From contig NC_060215.1 of assembly GCF_021130785.1 (NCBI RefSeq), positions 69,695,501 to 69,759,500 on the forward strand: DNA of 64,000 bases. Direction: 5' to 3'. The translations under genes were made by a program, and so were the position numbers. This document shows, piece by piece, positions 1-11,400 of the stretch. The stretch is from Homalodisca vitripennis (taxonomy: Eukaryota > Arthropoda > Insecta > Hemiptera > Cicadellidae). The stretch's first letter is position 1; each line of letters begins with the position of its first letter. The notes beneath the pieces were generated by a model, which ran no database searches, had not been told where the DNA came from, and saw only the letters and a program-made list of their open reading frames with translations.

Positions 1-717
1 ACTTTTAAATGTCCATCCGGAACCTTTATTTGGATTATTCGTTTGTTCTCGATGTGTTAATTTATTAAATTGCTTAGTAATAAAGTCGTTTACGTCAAAG
101 ATTTCGTCTGCTTTGATAGTAAAATACATTAGACATGTTTGCGGTTCACCATTCACTAAAGTTCGTTCGTATTCACATTCCAAAGAGAGATAGCCCTTCA
201 TATTTTTAACATTTTCTTGAAATTTCTCGATTAAACTTTTAATTTCTGACCGCATAATTGAAAGATATTTGTAAATTGACATGGAATTGTCGTTCAAGTT
301 TGTTAAAATGTATTGCTTGAAAAGACCGTGTATTGAGGATAAAACTTCTACATCAATGATATTTTCGGATTTTACTTTAAGAGTTTTATCAATTTCTTCG
401 ATCATTTCAGACTTGGTTTTATCGTTAGTACCGATAGCCAACTTTTCAGCTATTGAATGAAGTTTTTCATCATTAAATAGGTCGAGATTTTTCTTTTCAA
501 CTTTGAAATTTCTCTTTAATTCACGTAATTTCTCAATATTAAACATGTTTTCGTGATCGGCAATTTTATTTTCTCTAGCCCACTGTCTTAAATAATTTAG
601 TTCTTTATTATAAATTTCTTTGTTCTTCAAATGATTTTTCGAATTGTAATGACGAGTATAGTGATGTTCAAAAATGTCTTTTTTGCAGTATGGGCACTCT
701 ATCTTTTTCCGCTCCAT
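1..717 (-). CDS. Zinc-finger N-terminus of a probable Polinton/adintovirus-type DNA polymerase B polyprotein (partial)
   Basis: An uninterrupted 239-codon frame starts at an ATG at 717 and runs off the left edge without a stop. It opens with a C2H2-like finger (CPYC, then a His cluster ending in KNH, residues 8-29) and a basic helical stretch. A SAP-like segment follows near residues 90-115, and the visible part ends with GSGWTF. Seen: one open frame with biased codon use. Known: proteins with this finger, and with a GSGWTF segment before an NMK-N-D-x-KCF region, are N-terminal parts of type-B DNA polymerases in Polinton/adintovirus-like elements of animals. Inferred: the polymerase domain lies left of the window. 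The divergent neighbour at 978 fits the same element. It could instead be an isolated remnant. Confidence 0.45.
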   Translation of the reverse strand, partial: MERKKIECPYCKKDIFEHHYTRHYNSKNHLKNKEIYNKELNYLRQWARENKIADHENMFNIEKLRELKRNFKVEKKNLDLFNDEKLHSIAEKLAIGTNDKTKSEMIEEIDKTLKVKSENIIDVEVLSSIHGLFKQYILTNLNDNSMSIYKYLSIMRSEIKSLIEKFQENVKNMKGYLSLECEYERTLVNGEPQTCLMYFTIKADEIFDVNDFITKQFNKLTHREQTNNPNKGSGWTFKS

Positions 718-926
718 ATTTAAAGAGCAAAAATTTGTAAACTAAAATTTTGAGAAGTGGTGATTTTTGTGACAACTTGACACAAATCAGCACAATTTCT
801 GGTCAAATGTTTTCAGATTGTTCTATTTAAAGAGCAAAAATTTGTAAAATTAAATTTTGAGAAGTAGTGATTTTTGACACAAATCAGCACAATTTCTGGT
901 CAAATGTTTTCAGATTGTTCTATTTG
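718..926. repeat. Two-copy tandem duplication in the divergent promoter region
   Basis: Two adjacent copies (718-824 and 825-about 922) begin ATTTAAAGAGCAAAAATTTG and end with a segment containing GGTCAAATGTTTTCAGATTG. The second copy lacks about 11 bases. The first copy directly abuts the start codon of the leftward gene. The duplication therefore repeats a probable core promoter between two divergent viral-type genes. Confidence 0.85.
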
Positions 927-974
927 TTATAGAAAAATCTTTTAACTAAATTTAGTTAAAAGATTTTTCTATAA
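927..974. repeat. 48-bp perfect palindrome
   Basis: The 24-bp arm TTATAGAAAAATCTTTTAAC + TAAA is followed immediately by its exact reverse complement, with no loop. It sits three bases upstream of the rightward ATG at 978. It may be a hairpin, a regulatory dyad or the fused end of a linear element. The sequence alone does not decide. Confidence 0.9.
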
Positions 975-977
975 TAA

Positions 978-1289
978 ATGGCAGCGCTGTTACAAGAGTT
1001 GAATAAGGTTGGTGAACTAAGATTCAAAGAATATAAGAAATTAGTGGAATTGGAAGAAAAAAAGAGATATAGAATCTTGAATTTGGAGAGAAAATGAAAG
1101 ATAAATTCGGGTTTACAATAATTGCCGAGTTGGAAGATTATAAAGTACACTTACCGAACAGATTTTTGACTGTTTTGGATGAAAAAAAGATTAAAGGAAT
1201 TAAACAAAAATGATAAATTACACTTGATTGTTACTGGAAAGAAGACTATTAAAGATAAAGACTGTGTTACTATCAATTTTGTAGAGTAG
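978..1289 (+). pseudogene. Broken small ORF of the Polinton-like pair (SSB-like family)
   Basis: Reading from ATG 978 gives MAALLQELNKVGELRFKEYK and continues to a TGA after about 39 codons. The reading then resumes one frame over as a KFGFTIIAELEDYKVHLPNR block, and shifts once more to end TINFVE at the stop at 1287. The small family with a K-x-G and LP-x-R core is found beside polymerase-type ORFs in animal Polinton-like elements. I believe it is a nucleic-acid-binding accessory protein, but that is inference. Two frameshifts make this copy non-functional. It is transcribed away from the zinc-finger gene. Confidence 0.4.
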
Positions 1290-1499
1290 AAGATTTTTTA
1301 TTAAGATTTTTTGATTTTTTCATTAAAACAGCTTATAAATGTAGAAGCAAACATTGAACAGTAAAACAGCTAAAGATTCGGTTATTTAACATTCGTGCTT
1401 TCCTGTTAGATTTTATTAGATTTGTTTATGGTTCAATGGACAGTATTTTACATTGATTTTCTGTCTGTCCCAAAAGTGGTCTAGAACCGGCATATTCAT

Positions 1500-1570
1500 A
1501 TCTACTTATAGGATCTATATAGGATCTATATAGGATATAAACTATAGGATCTATATAACTATCTATAGGG
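1500..1570. repeat. Short imperfect TAGGATCTATA tandem
   Basis: The unit TAGGATCTATA recurs four times, with one interrupted copy. Nothing else is recognised between 1290 and 1625. Confidence 0.6.
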
Positions 1571-1624
1571 ATAATTCAATATTGTGCCACGGTAAATATC
1601 ACAAATTGATGATGCTGAATTAAA

Positions 1625-2010
1625 TATTGATTTGTTCTTCAACGTCATCGGCGTACACAACTAACCGTTCATAAAAACTCATCCGGCATAATGGACCTCA
1701 AGAGACTGTCATTCTTGACAATCCAGATATTCGGACCCAGGATCGAGCCCTGCGCGGTGCCGGAGGTTATCGTTCGCGGACCCTCAGTCGTGTTATAAAT
1801 AACGAGACGGAACCTGAGGTAATCCTCGATTAACCGGAGTAGATACACTAGTATGCGAAGGTGTTCCGCAGTGCGTTTAGTATATCGGACAAGCTCGCCA
1901 AGTTGAAGGAATTTCCTGACACCCAGCGTAACAAGAAGCACCACCCGACGAGAATAGTGATTGCAGCTCTCGGCCATCTCGACCGCCCACTGGACCTCTA
2001 CAATGATGTC
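1625..2010 (-). pseudogene. R1-clade LINE reverse transcriptase fragment
   Basis: On the minus strand the frame 1977-1669 contains YLLRLIEDYLR, IYNTTEGPRTITSG and then AQGSILGPNIW, which are RT motifs 3-4 of R1-type elements. After a frame break, VVYADD (catalytic box) is readable at about 1640-1655. Upstream, EVQWAVEM is readable to about 2010. The finger and thumb are missing, and frameshifts and stops separate the motifs. R1-like elements are site-specific in rDNA, but no rDNA flanks this dead fragment. Confidence 0.75.
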
Positions 2011-2533
2011 AACAGTTGACCACCCCTTCTGAAGCCGTACTAATGTGGTGAAAGATTCCCGACAGCTTCTACGGCGGAATTCAAGTGGATGTGGATCAAC
2101 TTTTCAAAACGTTTTCCTGTCGTGTCCAACATACGGAGTGACCTCAAACGGACGATGAAAGGTCAGGGTCGTTTTTCCTCTTACTGATTATAAGTTACAT
2201 TAATTTGGCTCGATTCTTATATTTCAAAGAGCCCACAATAAGTTGACTTGCCGTTTGTGACTTCAGTAAATCGAATTGCACATGCAAAATCTTCTTTGCA
2301 AGTAGCACAGCATGGAGTGTCACAAGGTTCACTTCAGATAGCGCAGGTTCACTTCCAGTCTGTAACCGTTGCACTTTTTATCAGTACCATCGACGTTGTA
2401 CTGTATCGACTCTCCCCGTTGTTTCATTTGATAAGATCCTCTCACAATCCAGCAGTGTCCCATGAGGACGAATAGAATAAGGCTTAAAAAGAGATCGGCC
2501 TATCCTTAAAAAAATAAAAAGGCTCACAGAATA

Positions 2534-3766
2534 CAGGGTGGCGTGTATGTCGCTTTCCCCATAAATCGGGATATTTAGTTTCAATAGGTTGCAAGTTGGT
2601 AGCAACAAGGAGTAAGTTCATTGTTATCTGTTCCAGTGGCTAGTGTAAAGTGACGCTTTTTGCATAGGTTATTTTTTTGTGTGTTTTTTTTATTATTTTT
2701 ACAACCCAACAACGAATTTGCAGCCTTCAGTTGTGGTGGAAGCATAATAAAAATACTGCTATAATAATTGAAGAATTTAGTGGTAAATATCCATGTGTCA
2801 CGATACCCACTCCGACAGTATATGCGGAAGTTAAATAGGTAATTTGAAAACACAGGAAGCGTTTTAAATGTCTCGAAATGTGGTTGTCCACGATCAATTT
2901 GCAACGATGAAAACCTGCAGACAGTTGCTCAAGCTTTTGTAGCCAGTCCCGGTAAATCGACTCGTAAGGCATCTGCTGAACTAGAAATATCAAGAAGAAG
3001 CGTGCAAAGAATGTTAAAGCAATTAAAATTTAAGCCATACCGTTCATATTTACTCCAAGCGCTTCACAAGGATGATTCCAATAGATGATTGGAATTTTGT
3101 GAGACAATAAATAATTATCTACTCAGAGGCTGATCCAAATTAACTGCGTGTACTGGTGTTATAGTATGAGGAGGTATTTCGGGTACTGCACTGATTAGTT
3201 CTTATTTTCTTCAAGGAAACGTTAACTCGGAAAGTTACTTACGGTTACTGCAAGAAGTAGTAGTTCCCGAGCTCAGAAACAATAGTGTTTTCAATATTCA
3301 TTCACTCATCTGGCAACAAGATGGTGCCCCAGCACATTTTGATACCCAAGTTCAAGATTTTTTTTTAAATAACACATTTAATGACTGGATTGGTCGTCGT
3401 GATACAATCGATTGGCCTGCGCTCGCCAGACCTGACCCCATGTGTTTTTCACTGTGGGGTATTATAAAGGAGACCGCGTATGCTTCAAAACCGCAAAATC
3501 TTTTCGAACTCAGAAATCTAATTAGAAATGCATTTAAACTTGTTAATAACAATAAACCTTTATTGCTAAAAATGTGTGATTCTGTTCTCAGCCGTTATAT
3601 GAAGTGTATACAAAATCAAGGTGGACATCTCGAACAAACGCTATAACATTGTATAGTAATTTCATATAATGAATTTGTTTTCTTGCCTAAAAGTGTTTTA
3701 TTCAATTAACCTATGACGCCTTTAAATTTCTCTTCTGGGGAAACTGATATATGCGCCACCCTATTG
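2534..3766 (+). mobile_element. IS630/Tc1-mariner-superfamily element with TIRs
   Basis: The left end CAGGGTGGCGTGTATGTCGC and its neighbour TTTCCCC are matched by the inverted right end (GGGGAAACTGATATATGCGC then CACCCT). Both ends are flanked by TA, the target preference of this superfamily. The interior carries one decayed transposase. Length is about 1.23 kb. Confidence 0.75.
2879..3646 (+). pseudogene. Transposase of the IS630/Tc1-mariner element (decayed)
   Basis: One frame can be followed throughout. An HTH region (QAFVASPGKSTRKASAELEI, then RSVQRMLKQLKFKPY) is followed by the catalytic-core pieces WQQDGAPAHF and DWIGR-TIDWPALARPDP, then LWGIIKETAY, and ends GGHLEQTL. Three in-frame TGA codons interrupt it: one where family members have Arg (RRLEFC) and one where they have Trp (VWGGIS). 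This fits CpG-type and G-to-A decay. The first catalytic Asp segment is deleted near 3120-3150. The element is an immobile relic unless supplied in trans. Confidence 0.8.
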
Positions 3767-3769
3767 TAT

Positions 3770-4689
3770 GTACTCACCAACTTTACTTTCATCTTCATAC
3801 CTAATGTAACAGAAAAGCTGAGACATGTTTGTTTACATATGTAGTTTTGTTTTATTTTAATTGCAAAGTACTTGCTTTTGTTCACATTATTCACAAAAGT
3901 TTCTTTTTAATTTATCGCCATGTCCGATATTCATCTTGTAACCGTATTGTCAGATGGGAAAACCACACCAAGCAACTTTGAATCCTTTTTTCCGATAACT
4001 GTGTAGACAACGTCTTTTAGCTGCTGGTAAAGTTAAAGTCTGTCAATACTATACAATAGTAGGGGCTTTAGCTCTCGAGCAATTCTGTAAGGCTCAGCTT
4101 GAATGAGGCCTCAAGAGTCCTGGTGTTCAATGCTATAAAGGAAGTAATAGCTACTGTATTTACTTTAAGTTCAGACGCCTTCCGTTAAAAAACTTCAAGA
4201 GACTTGTCTTTAAATATTCATGTTTGCTGTTAAAATGTCCTATTAAGAGAGATGGTTTTATTGAGGAGTTATATAACTTTTTAAAGCAAATTACAAATTG
4301 TGGAAAATTACAAAAGGTTCAGTAACATTTCTACTAAAAGTAAAACCAAACCGTAGATAGTTTTCAACATATTTTCGTTTTGCATATTTGTTGCTCTTTT
4401 CACACTGACGCAATTACGTACATATGGAGAAAGAGCTTCTTGCCATCAGAGACTATAATAAACCTTTGTCAGGCGACAATGTTCTTTGCTTTTTATAACT
4501 ACTGCTACTTTCTTTACTCGAGGAGCGTTATAACCAATTTGTATTTCTGTCCAATAACCATTAATAAACACTTTATAATTAACAGAAAGAAAATCACTGA
4601 ACTTTATTTAAAAGATAAACACACAAACAACAACCGGGCATCTCTGATGTATTATTTGTAGGTTAAGGTAAACAAAATAGAGTTGACAG
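3770..4689. other. No gene recognised
   Basis: AT-rich sequence with only short open frames, the longest 93 codons at 4380-4661, and no recognisable motifs or codon bias. Confidence 0.5.
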
Positions 4690-5150
4690 TGCAGTCTGAC
4701 CACAACTGCGCGATCCGTGCGCAGTCCTGCCACTTAGATAATTTGCCACAAATGATTTGATCAGAATCAAGCCTCCTATACGACGTATTATTAAGTAACC
4801 CTTCAATATCAAGAAAGATCTATAGTGCGATTTCCGTAGCAGTCAGGCTGTCCTCAATCTTACTCAACAGCCGGTGAAAGGCAGTGTGACAGGACTTGCC
4901 AGGCCGATATGCATGTTGACTGCCATGAAAAGGGGTGTTTAAAAGGACTCCTTTTTATAAATATAACTTTCCACCTGTCTTGCTAAAGTCGTCAAGAGAA
5001 ACTGTGGTATTGGACGAAAATATTTTGGATTGTCAGCACGACCTCGCTTCGGAATAAAAATCACTTTACAGAGATGCCAGTCATGTGGAAAATATCCATA
5101 AGCCAAACTAGCTCTGAAAAAAATCACATAATAGGACAAGAAGAGTTTTA
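4690..5150 (-). pseudogene. Non-LTR retrotransposon RT fragment (I/Jockey-like superfamily)
   Basis: The minus strand reads WHLCKVIFIPKRGRADNPK and then FRPIPQFLLTTLARQVE (RT motif 1). After a break it continues GSQHAYRPGKSCHTAFHRLL and FLDIEGLLNNTSY. The HAYRPGKS and FLDIEGAFDNT-type motifs are standard finger and palm motifs of this LINE class. Frame changes and a stop make it dead, and the catalytic YADD part is absent. Confidence 0.75.
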
Positions 5151-5414
5151 GGCAATTTTTAAGCAGAGCCGGAATTTAAATGGGCTAAATTAACCGATTG
5201 TCCTATTAACAATTGATACAGCTACAATGTCAGTGTCCAGCTTTCGTGATTGATTTTCGCTCTTGATGAAAACAAATATACTGGGAACTGGGAGACAAGC
5301 CTCATGACTAGCATGCCAATTTCAACTAGAAGTATGTTCAACTCAGACGTAATTTCAATAATCTTGCTTCTTTTATGAGTAACAAAAGTGAGGGACTTAC
5401 TAAAATCACACAAG

Positions 5415-5415
5415 T

Positions 5416-5493
<78 letters not shown>

Positions 5494-5517
5494 TTATTTA
5501 TTTTATTTATTTTTTTT
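5415..5517. repeat. (TA)n then (TATT)n microsatellite
   Basis: About 70 bp of TA repeats followed by TTTATTTATTT-type repeats. The same TA-to-TATT transition occurs at 14513-14598. Confidence 0.95.
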
Positions 5518-5810
5518 GAGACATAATGTGTTCTGTAGAAGATAGTTACATCTAGGATTTTGTCAGCTCTTCCCCATCCACTCAGATTAGGTGAGTTGTT
5601 GATTTCCATCTTTGGAGTACCTACATAATACACCAAAAGATTCTTGTCTGGTGGTGGTGGGAGGTCCTTGTAATTATACTGTATATAGACGAATCCATCA
5701 TTATGCTCCGTCCTCCACCACTGTCGTTCCAGATTATAATCGCCAACAAATAATCATAACTCGCTGATCAAATATGTTCCTGGTCTTTCTCCTAGGAAAG
5801 ACGTGGTACG
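5490..5810 (-). pseudogene. Unrecognised degraded coding-like segment
   Basis: On the minus strand a frame of about 90 codons reads VGDYNLERQWWRTEHNDGFV, followed by IQYNYKDLPPPPDKNLLVYY and further to RTHYV, and ends in the TATT repeat. One in-frame TGA precedes it, with VRTTSFLGERPGTYL upstream. The composition (W, Y, P rich, with charged turns) looks like real protein rather than chance. I do not recognise the family. It could be a decayed exon or part of a viral or transposon protein. Confidence 0.3.
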
Positions 5811-5819
5811 AACGATATT

Positions 5820-7010
5820 GGTACTTTGGTATCATCCGTAAACCACTTTAGTTCTATATACTATTTGTTGTTTGGTTATATAATATGTGAATACCTGTAC
5901 ATATGTAAGTTAAAGATTAGATTTTCTTAAAGTTTAGACGTGATCTGAGCTTGAATTTAGTTTCTATCTGGAGGCGTGTTTTTCTTTTTTTGTCAGAAGT
6001 GCGCAGCACCGCAGGCAGCACTGGCGAAAAAGCAAAACATCCCTAAACATCCTTAGTACCTAAACTCAAGCTCAGATCACGTGAGCGGTCATAAAGGTTA
6101 ATTTTTTACTAGTAACATATTTATGCTAAAATAATCTTAACCTACTTTATCGCGTAATAAAAAGTAGTAGAGAGGGACATAGAGGACTCTGGACAATATC
6201 AAAGTACCCAAGATTGTGTTGGATAGACTGATATGAGCTGGTAAAATTTTCTGGGTGAATCTATCTGGGAGGAAGATAAATTAAGAACCTAATCATTTAA
6301 GAAACTAACTATGATCATTACAATGGCCCTTTGTATTTTATTAATAGGCATATTCAGAAAGAATAAACCACAATTAAACTCGTGCTTTTTTATGTACGGG
6401 TATACAAAAACCCGTGTTATTTTTTATGTATAAAAACTATGACATTCAAGATTCCATCTAATAAATTGTATGAATTATTTGATAATAAATACGTGTTAGT
6501 GTCTATATTCGTTTCCAGATCCGAATAATATCTTAAGATAACAACAATTCTGAAACAAAATAAAGTTGAATAAGCGTAAAAATGGTTTAGTGATACAGAA
6601 GGCTTTGGTTTCATTCCTTTCCGGTAAAAAAAAGGCACCAATAAAAAAGAACAGTTCCGCCCGCGTAAAGTTTCGCTCCAGACATCACTTCGGTTATCGG
6701 CAGTTAGTTACTATCACTGGTGTTTGTGTGTTTGGTTTGTCAGTTCCTTGTACTGTATTTATCAGCAATTTGAGAGTTAAGAAAGGTAATAAAATTAATA
6801 CTATTACTTCATATCACAATTTGCATTCGAAAGGCGTCATTTATGAATGATAGTTTTCTAAAACCTTCTTTTCGTAGTCTATTTTAGGTTACTGTTGGAA
6901 GGTACAGTAGGGCTTTCTGTCATGCATCTATAGCCTATAGTATTTTATCCAGTAGCGTCTGCCACAAAACCACAAGAATTCTTATAACATATTCTTAAAC
7001 TGTATATCAC
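5820..7010. other. No gene recognised
   Basis: The frame at 6566-6850 (94 codons) is the longest. It has no domain and a low-complexity basic start, so I treat it as chance. Confidence 0.4.
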
Positions 7011-7015
7011 ACATG

Positions 7016-7305
7016 ATTAAATTATAAATCAACAATACTTCATGGGTTTATCATTAAAGTAAATGGAGGGGCACTGATAAGGTCTATATTAGCAAGTCAT
7101 AACTTCATCCAATCATATCCATTGCATTCTGTATAAATCCTTAGCTATAGGTTTATGTTACCACACATTAAATTATAAATCAAAATACTTTTTTAATTTA
7201 TTATTAACAAGTAAATGGACAGACACTGATAAGGTCTACATTAGCAAGACATAACTTTATCAATTGCATTCTGCGCAAACCGTTAACAATATGATTGTGT
7301 TATAT
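7016..7305. repeat. Diverged two-copy tandem repeat (~150 bp)
   Basis: The copies begin at 7016 and 7168 with ATTAAATTATAAATCAA. Both contain AAGTAAATGGA, CACTGATAAGGTCTA, TTAGCAAG and CATTGCATTCTG in the same order. They adjoin the left end of the mariner element. Confidence 0.75.
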
Positions 7306-7332
7306 TCCAAAACTATGTATTATAAATGAGTA

Positions 7333-8462
7333 AATTATAACTTAAACAAATAGCCTCATTGAAGAATCTGTCAAAAAGCTCTGAATAATATTCGCTGGAA
7401 ATTGTTTTGCCCTTCTCAAGATAATCGATGTAATGAAAAACTGGAACCATGACACTTGTTGGCTGACAGACTGGCCTTGCCCTTCTTTGGTCCATATTCA
7501 CCCCGAGCAACCCACTGTTTCAATTGTTCTATGATCTCTGGCGTGTTATGATAGATCCATGCTTTGTCCACAGTTACAAAACGTTGGAAAAATTCATCCG
7601 GATTACGGCGGAACATTGCTAAACAATCATTTGAAGTGGATATACAGTTGCATTTATGGTCGAGTGTGAACAATTGCGGCACCCATCCGCGAAGAGTTTT
7701 ATCATGTCCAAATATTCCTATAAAATGTGATGTACCTATTCAGTTGAGATATCTGGGGCATGAGCCAACTCCCGTACTTCCATTCTTCGATTGTAAAATA
7801 TCATTCCATGGATTTTATTGATGATTTCATGCGTGATCACTACTTTTAGGTGACCTGAACGTTCGACATCACTAGTGCTGGTATGGCCACAACGGAACTC
7901 TGTAAACCACTTCTTAACCATTGAAACTGAAGGTGCTTAGCTTCCATAGTATTTTTCAAGTCTACTTAGTTTCAGTGATGGATTTTTTACATAACAAGTA
8001 ATGTTTAACCAGTACACAAAATTCACTTTTTTCAATTTTCTTGAAAATTTACAATGTTTGCTTTGAACGGCTATCAAACACCAACTGCTCAATGCAGCTT
8101 GCTCAAAATTAGAAAGTTGTAATCTGATAGATTACAGTTGACTACGGCACTCTTGCACTTAGTTACTGCACTGTTATGTTCTACAACTTTGTTATTTGTC
8201 TTTTCCACCCCTCTAACCTTGTATTATTTTCTTCAAAACAATTGCAATATGATAAAAAAGTGAAATTTGTATTTTGCTACTCCAGGTATTAATTTTATAT
8301 TTACCATAATATTTTTACAAAACTTGTGCAAAGTGAAACAGATGTGATATTGGATACAATATTTTGCTTACATGTATCTTATCAGTTCCCTTCCAATTGT
8401 AATGTCCATATTTTACTTATTTCTAAATTCTTGAATGAGGCTATTTGTTGTAAGTTATAATT
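7333..8462 (-). mobile_element. Mariner element with ~30-bp TIRs, internally deleted
   Basis: The left end AATTATAACTTAAACAAATA + GCCTCATT (7333-7360) is the inverted copy of the right end AATGAGGCTATTTGTTGTAA + GTTATAATT (8435-8462), with one indel. TA flanks both ends. The transposase C-terminus runs straight into the left TIR, so the region coding for the third catalytic Asp has been deleted. Length is about 1.13 kb. Confidence 0.7.
7350..7990 (-). pseudogene. Mariner transposase (decayed)
   Basis: Reading leftward: KSAPSV-like remnants, then MVKKWFTEFRCGHTSTSDVE (HTH region, from 7921), VRELAHAPDISTE, TLDHKCNCISTSNDCLAMFR, then FVTVDKAWIYHNTPEIIEQL (first catalytic Asp), and finally IDYLEKGKTISSEYYSELFD. 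These are standard mariner blocks. At least two frame changes (near 7700 and 7460) and a stop after ISTE occur. The HDNA and SPDL catalytic blocks are missing. The start lies upstream of 7921 but is unreadable. Confidence 0.85.
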
Positions 8463-8469
8463 TAGTCTG

Positions 8470-11400
8470 TACATACTGAATTCTCTAATTTACTAAATAA
8501 TTGTTTTAAATTAAATATACATTACAAGAAAATGTTTTTAAATAAAACTGAAATTATATAAAGATATTTAACAATAATTAAACACTTGATCAATTTCTTA
8601 ACTTGCTGCCTTGGCAGATTTGTGGGCAATTCCTATGATATTCTGTTTTCTTAATTAAAAAATACATTTTGAATTTAGAACTATATACATTTTTGGAAGA
8701 TCTGGTACCATTGGTAATGTGAGGCTGCACTCTTATCACGAACAGCCAGCTATAATGAATTTAAATTACTGAATGTTGATATTATTCAGATAAAAACAGG
8801 ATCAATTAATAATTAACACCAAGTGCCCATTACAAAAATAAAGTTCCTAAGGTCAAGAAAACTTAGCTGATTTATGTAAAATGAGTACGATGACAGCACA
8901 ATAACTTTTTCTACACATAGCAGAAAAAGTCCAAGTACCCAGAATGCGTCGGTTCCCTGGAGATATCACAGTCCACCCCGCAATGGTTAGCTGTCAAAGC
9001 TTCCAGATCGTTCTATCTTATCCATCCTAACATGTAGGCAAAATATATGACATTGCCACAAATATTTACTCAAAAAAGGTTACAAAATAAATATTTAAAT
9101 ATTTTTTTCATAAATTCTAATAGACACATATAGGAAGTTTACTGTATTTGTCACATCTGCAAATTTCAGATTACATTTTTTCAGTTGTAACTTAGTTTTT
9201 AACAAATCTTGTTTTTCTATGTAACGATACGACTATCTAAGTCATTGTATATAACAAAAATGTCAAATAGTTGTTTTAAATCATACATGGTATAGTTTAC
9301 CCTCTCCTTTAGTTACTTACTTCTATATTCGTAGAATATTTATTTTGGTTATAATGTATGTATTGGTGGTTAAATATGACATGTCTCACAGACCGCAGGA
9401 GTCTCTTTACATGAGCATGTCAGTCAATCTTCACAAAGTTTGTTGGACTTTCCCAAGGCTAACCACATAACTTTACCGATTTTGTATTATTGTAAATTTA
9501 ACATAATGAGTCTTGCACAACATTTCTCAATTTGTAACTATTAGTTAAACCTTCCTCAAAATATGTTTTTAATGCAGTAGAAGATAGAACTATTTCTCAA
9601 TGAAAGAAGGAAATTAAAAACAGACAATGTTTTTAGAAATCTTGATTTAACTCTGTAGTAATTAGGAACATTAGTAATAGGAAAGAATATTTAAAAAGTT
9701 ATAAAAAGCTAGACATATTAACGTGACTAGAAGTTTTTGATAAAAACTAGTTTTAGAATAATTAATCCTAATAATAATATGTTTGCAGTTGAAATTTTCT
9801 TTCTCCTAGGCTTTCATGAAATATATAATTATTCATATACATTATTAACTTCATTGAATTTATATCAATTTTCAATGCACAAAAACTGTCATGTCATCTT
9901 ATTTAATTACCAACTACTAAAAAGTCACATAAAATTCAGAGCAAATTAGATAAGACAGCTTAGACTTTATCGAAAAGCTGGTAATCAAAATATGAGAAAT
10001 AATAGTTAGTAATTAATCACAAACTACTAATTATTATTATTGCCAATTAGTTAGTTTATAATATTATTATGACTTTAAATTGTTTTAAGATCATAAAAAC
10101 CACTCAAACCACCACCATAACCACTCTTGGTTGGCTGTATTGTTCTCAATGTCATATAAGGTGTGAAATATATAGTTTTTTTCAGGAGGAAAATTAAAAA
10201 TGAAGGGGATTAGATTAATGTGAAATGATTAATAATAGTATTAAGGAATTAGTGTATGCCCTGTCATGGATAAAAAATTTAAACTCTGATGAAACTCAAC
10301 AAGTTATTCCCTGCCAAAACACTTGAAAAATATAGAGTTATATCAACAAATATTTTATGAGAAGAAAAGAAAGGAAGAACTGGTTTGTTGCCAAATGTTA
10401 CCAACACGAAATACTTTTATTTGACAAACATCAGTGAAGAATTGAGGCCCTTATCAATTAGTTCAGCTGATAAAACACACAGTGTATAAAAATGGCATAG
10501 GCTAGTCTTCCATCACTACATTAAATATTATATACAACCTAATTTTTGTATAAAATGAGTTTTGTATATAATTGACAACAACATTATACAACCACCATGA
10601 ATGTCCACCTCCGAATGATGTACTGTATTTCATACATTCTAGAACTACAACTGCACATCCAGGTCTATTTGTGGTGCTGCCTGATGTTGAGGAGGCTTAT
10701 CCTCGGCTCTGGAAGCTAGTTGTAGACTGGATTTAGTGCTCTATTTTACAGTTCACCGTAATTCAGTCTTAAAGACAATACACAAACAAATTTTGCAGGT
10801 TATTCAGGTGACAAATTGGAGTAGTCTCCCTATAAGCAATCACAGTCAATTTTTTTCAGAAATACTTTGGCCGACATAAATAGTTTCAGGGTCACAACGA
10901 TAGAAGTTCAATTTTTAAACTTAAGTTTAATGTCTGAAAAGTTATACTGTCGGTTCTATCTAAAACTGAGTGTGCACTGAAGAGTTTTATGGTCAAATGC
11001 TAGTTCACGATATTGATTGGTCTACTTTGCAAAGCGAATTTTTCCTGTGTGAATGATAAGAGGCATAACGAGTCTGTTTACAGTGTACTAAAACCAAACA
11101 AGTGTCTATGTAATTATATAAACAACATTAAACAGTGTCACTGCTAATGAGGTACGTATTTTACAGAAATTGTTAAAACTGTAATGCAAGTAATAACTCC
11201 ATAAACCAGGCATGCATCCGATTCCATCAGACGTAATGAAATTAAAAGATCTCATGTGAATAACAGCTACATAACAAAATACAACTTAAGAATGTCAAAG
11301 TATTTATTTTCAACAAATAACCAAATATGGACACTTTTAACATAACTGTGAACCATTTTGTCAAGGATAATAATACATAATAATTTTTACAACAACATGC

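Noticed and set aside
4380..4661. 93-codon plus-strand ORF
   Set aside because: Composition dominated by AT-rich codons (Tyr, Asn, Ile, Phe) and no recognisable motif.
6566..6850. 94-codon plus-strand ORF
   Set aside because: Basic low-complexity start, no domain, no splice or promoter context. Length is compatible with chance in this sequence.
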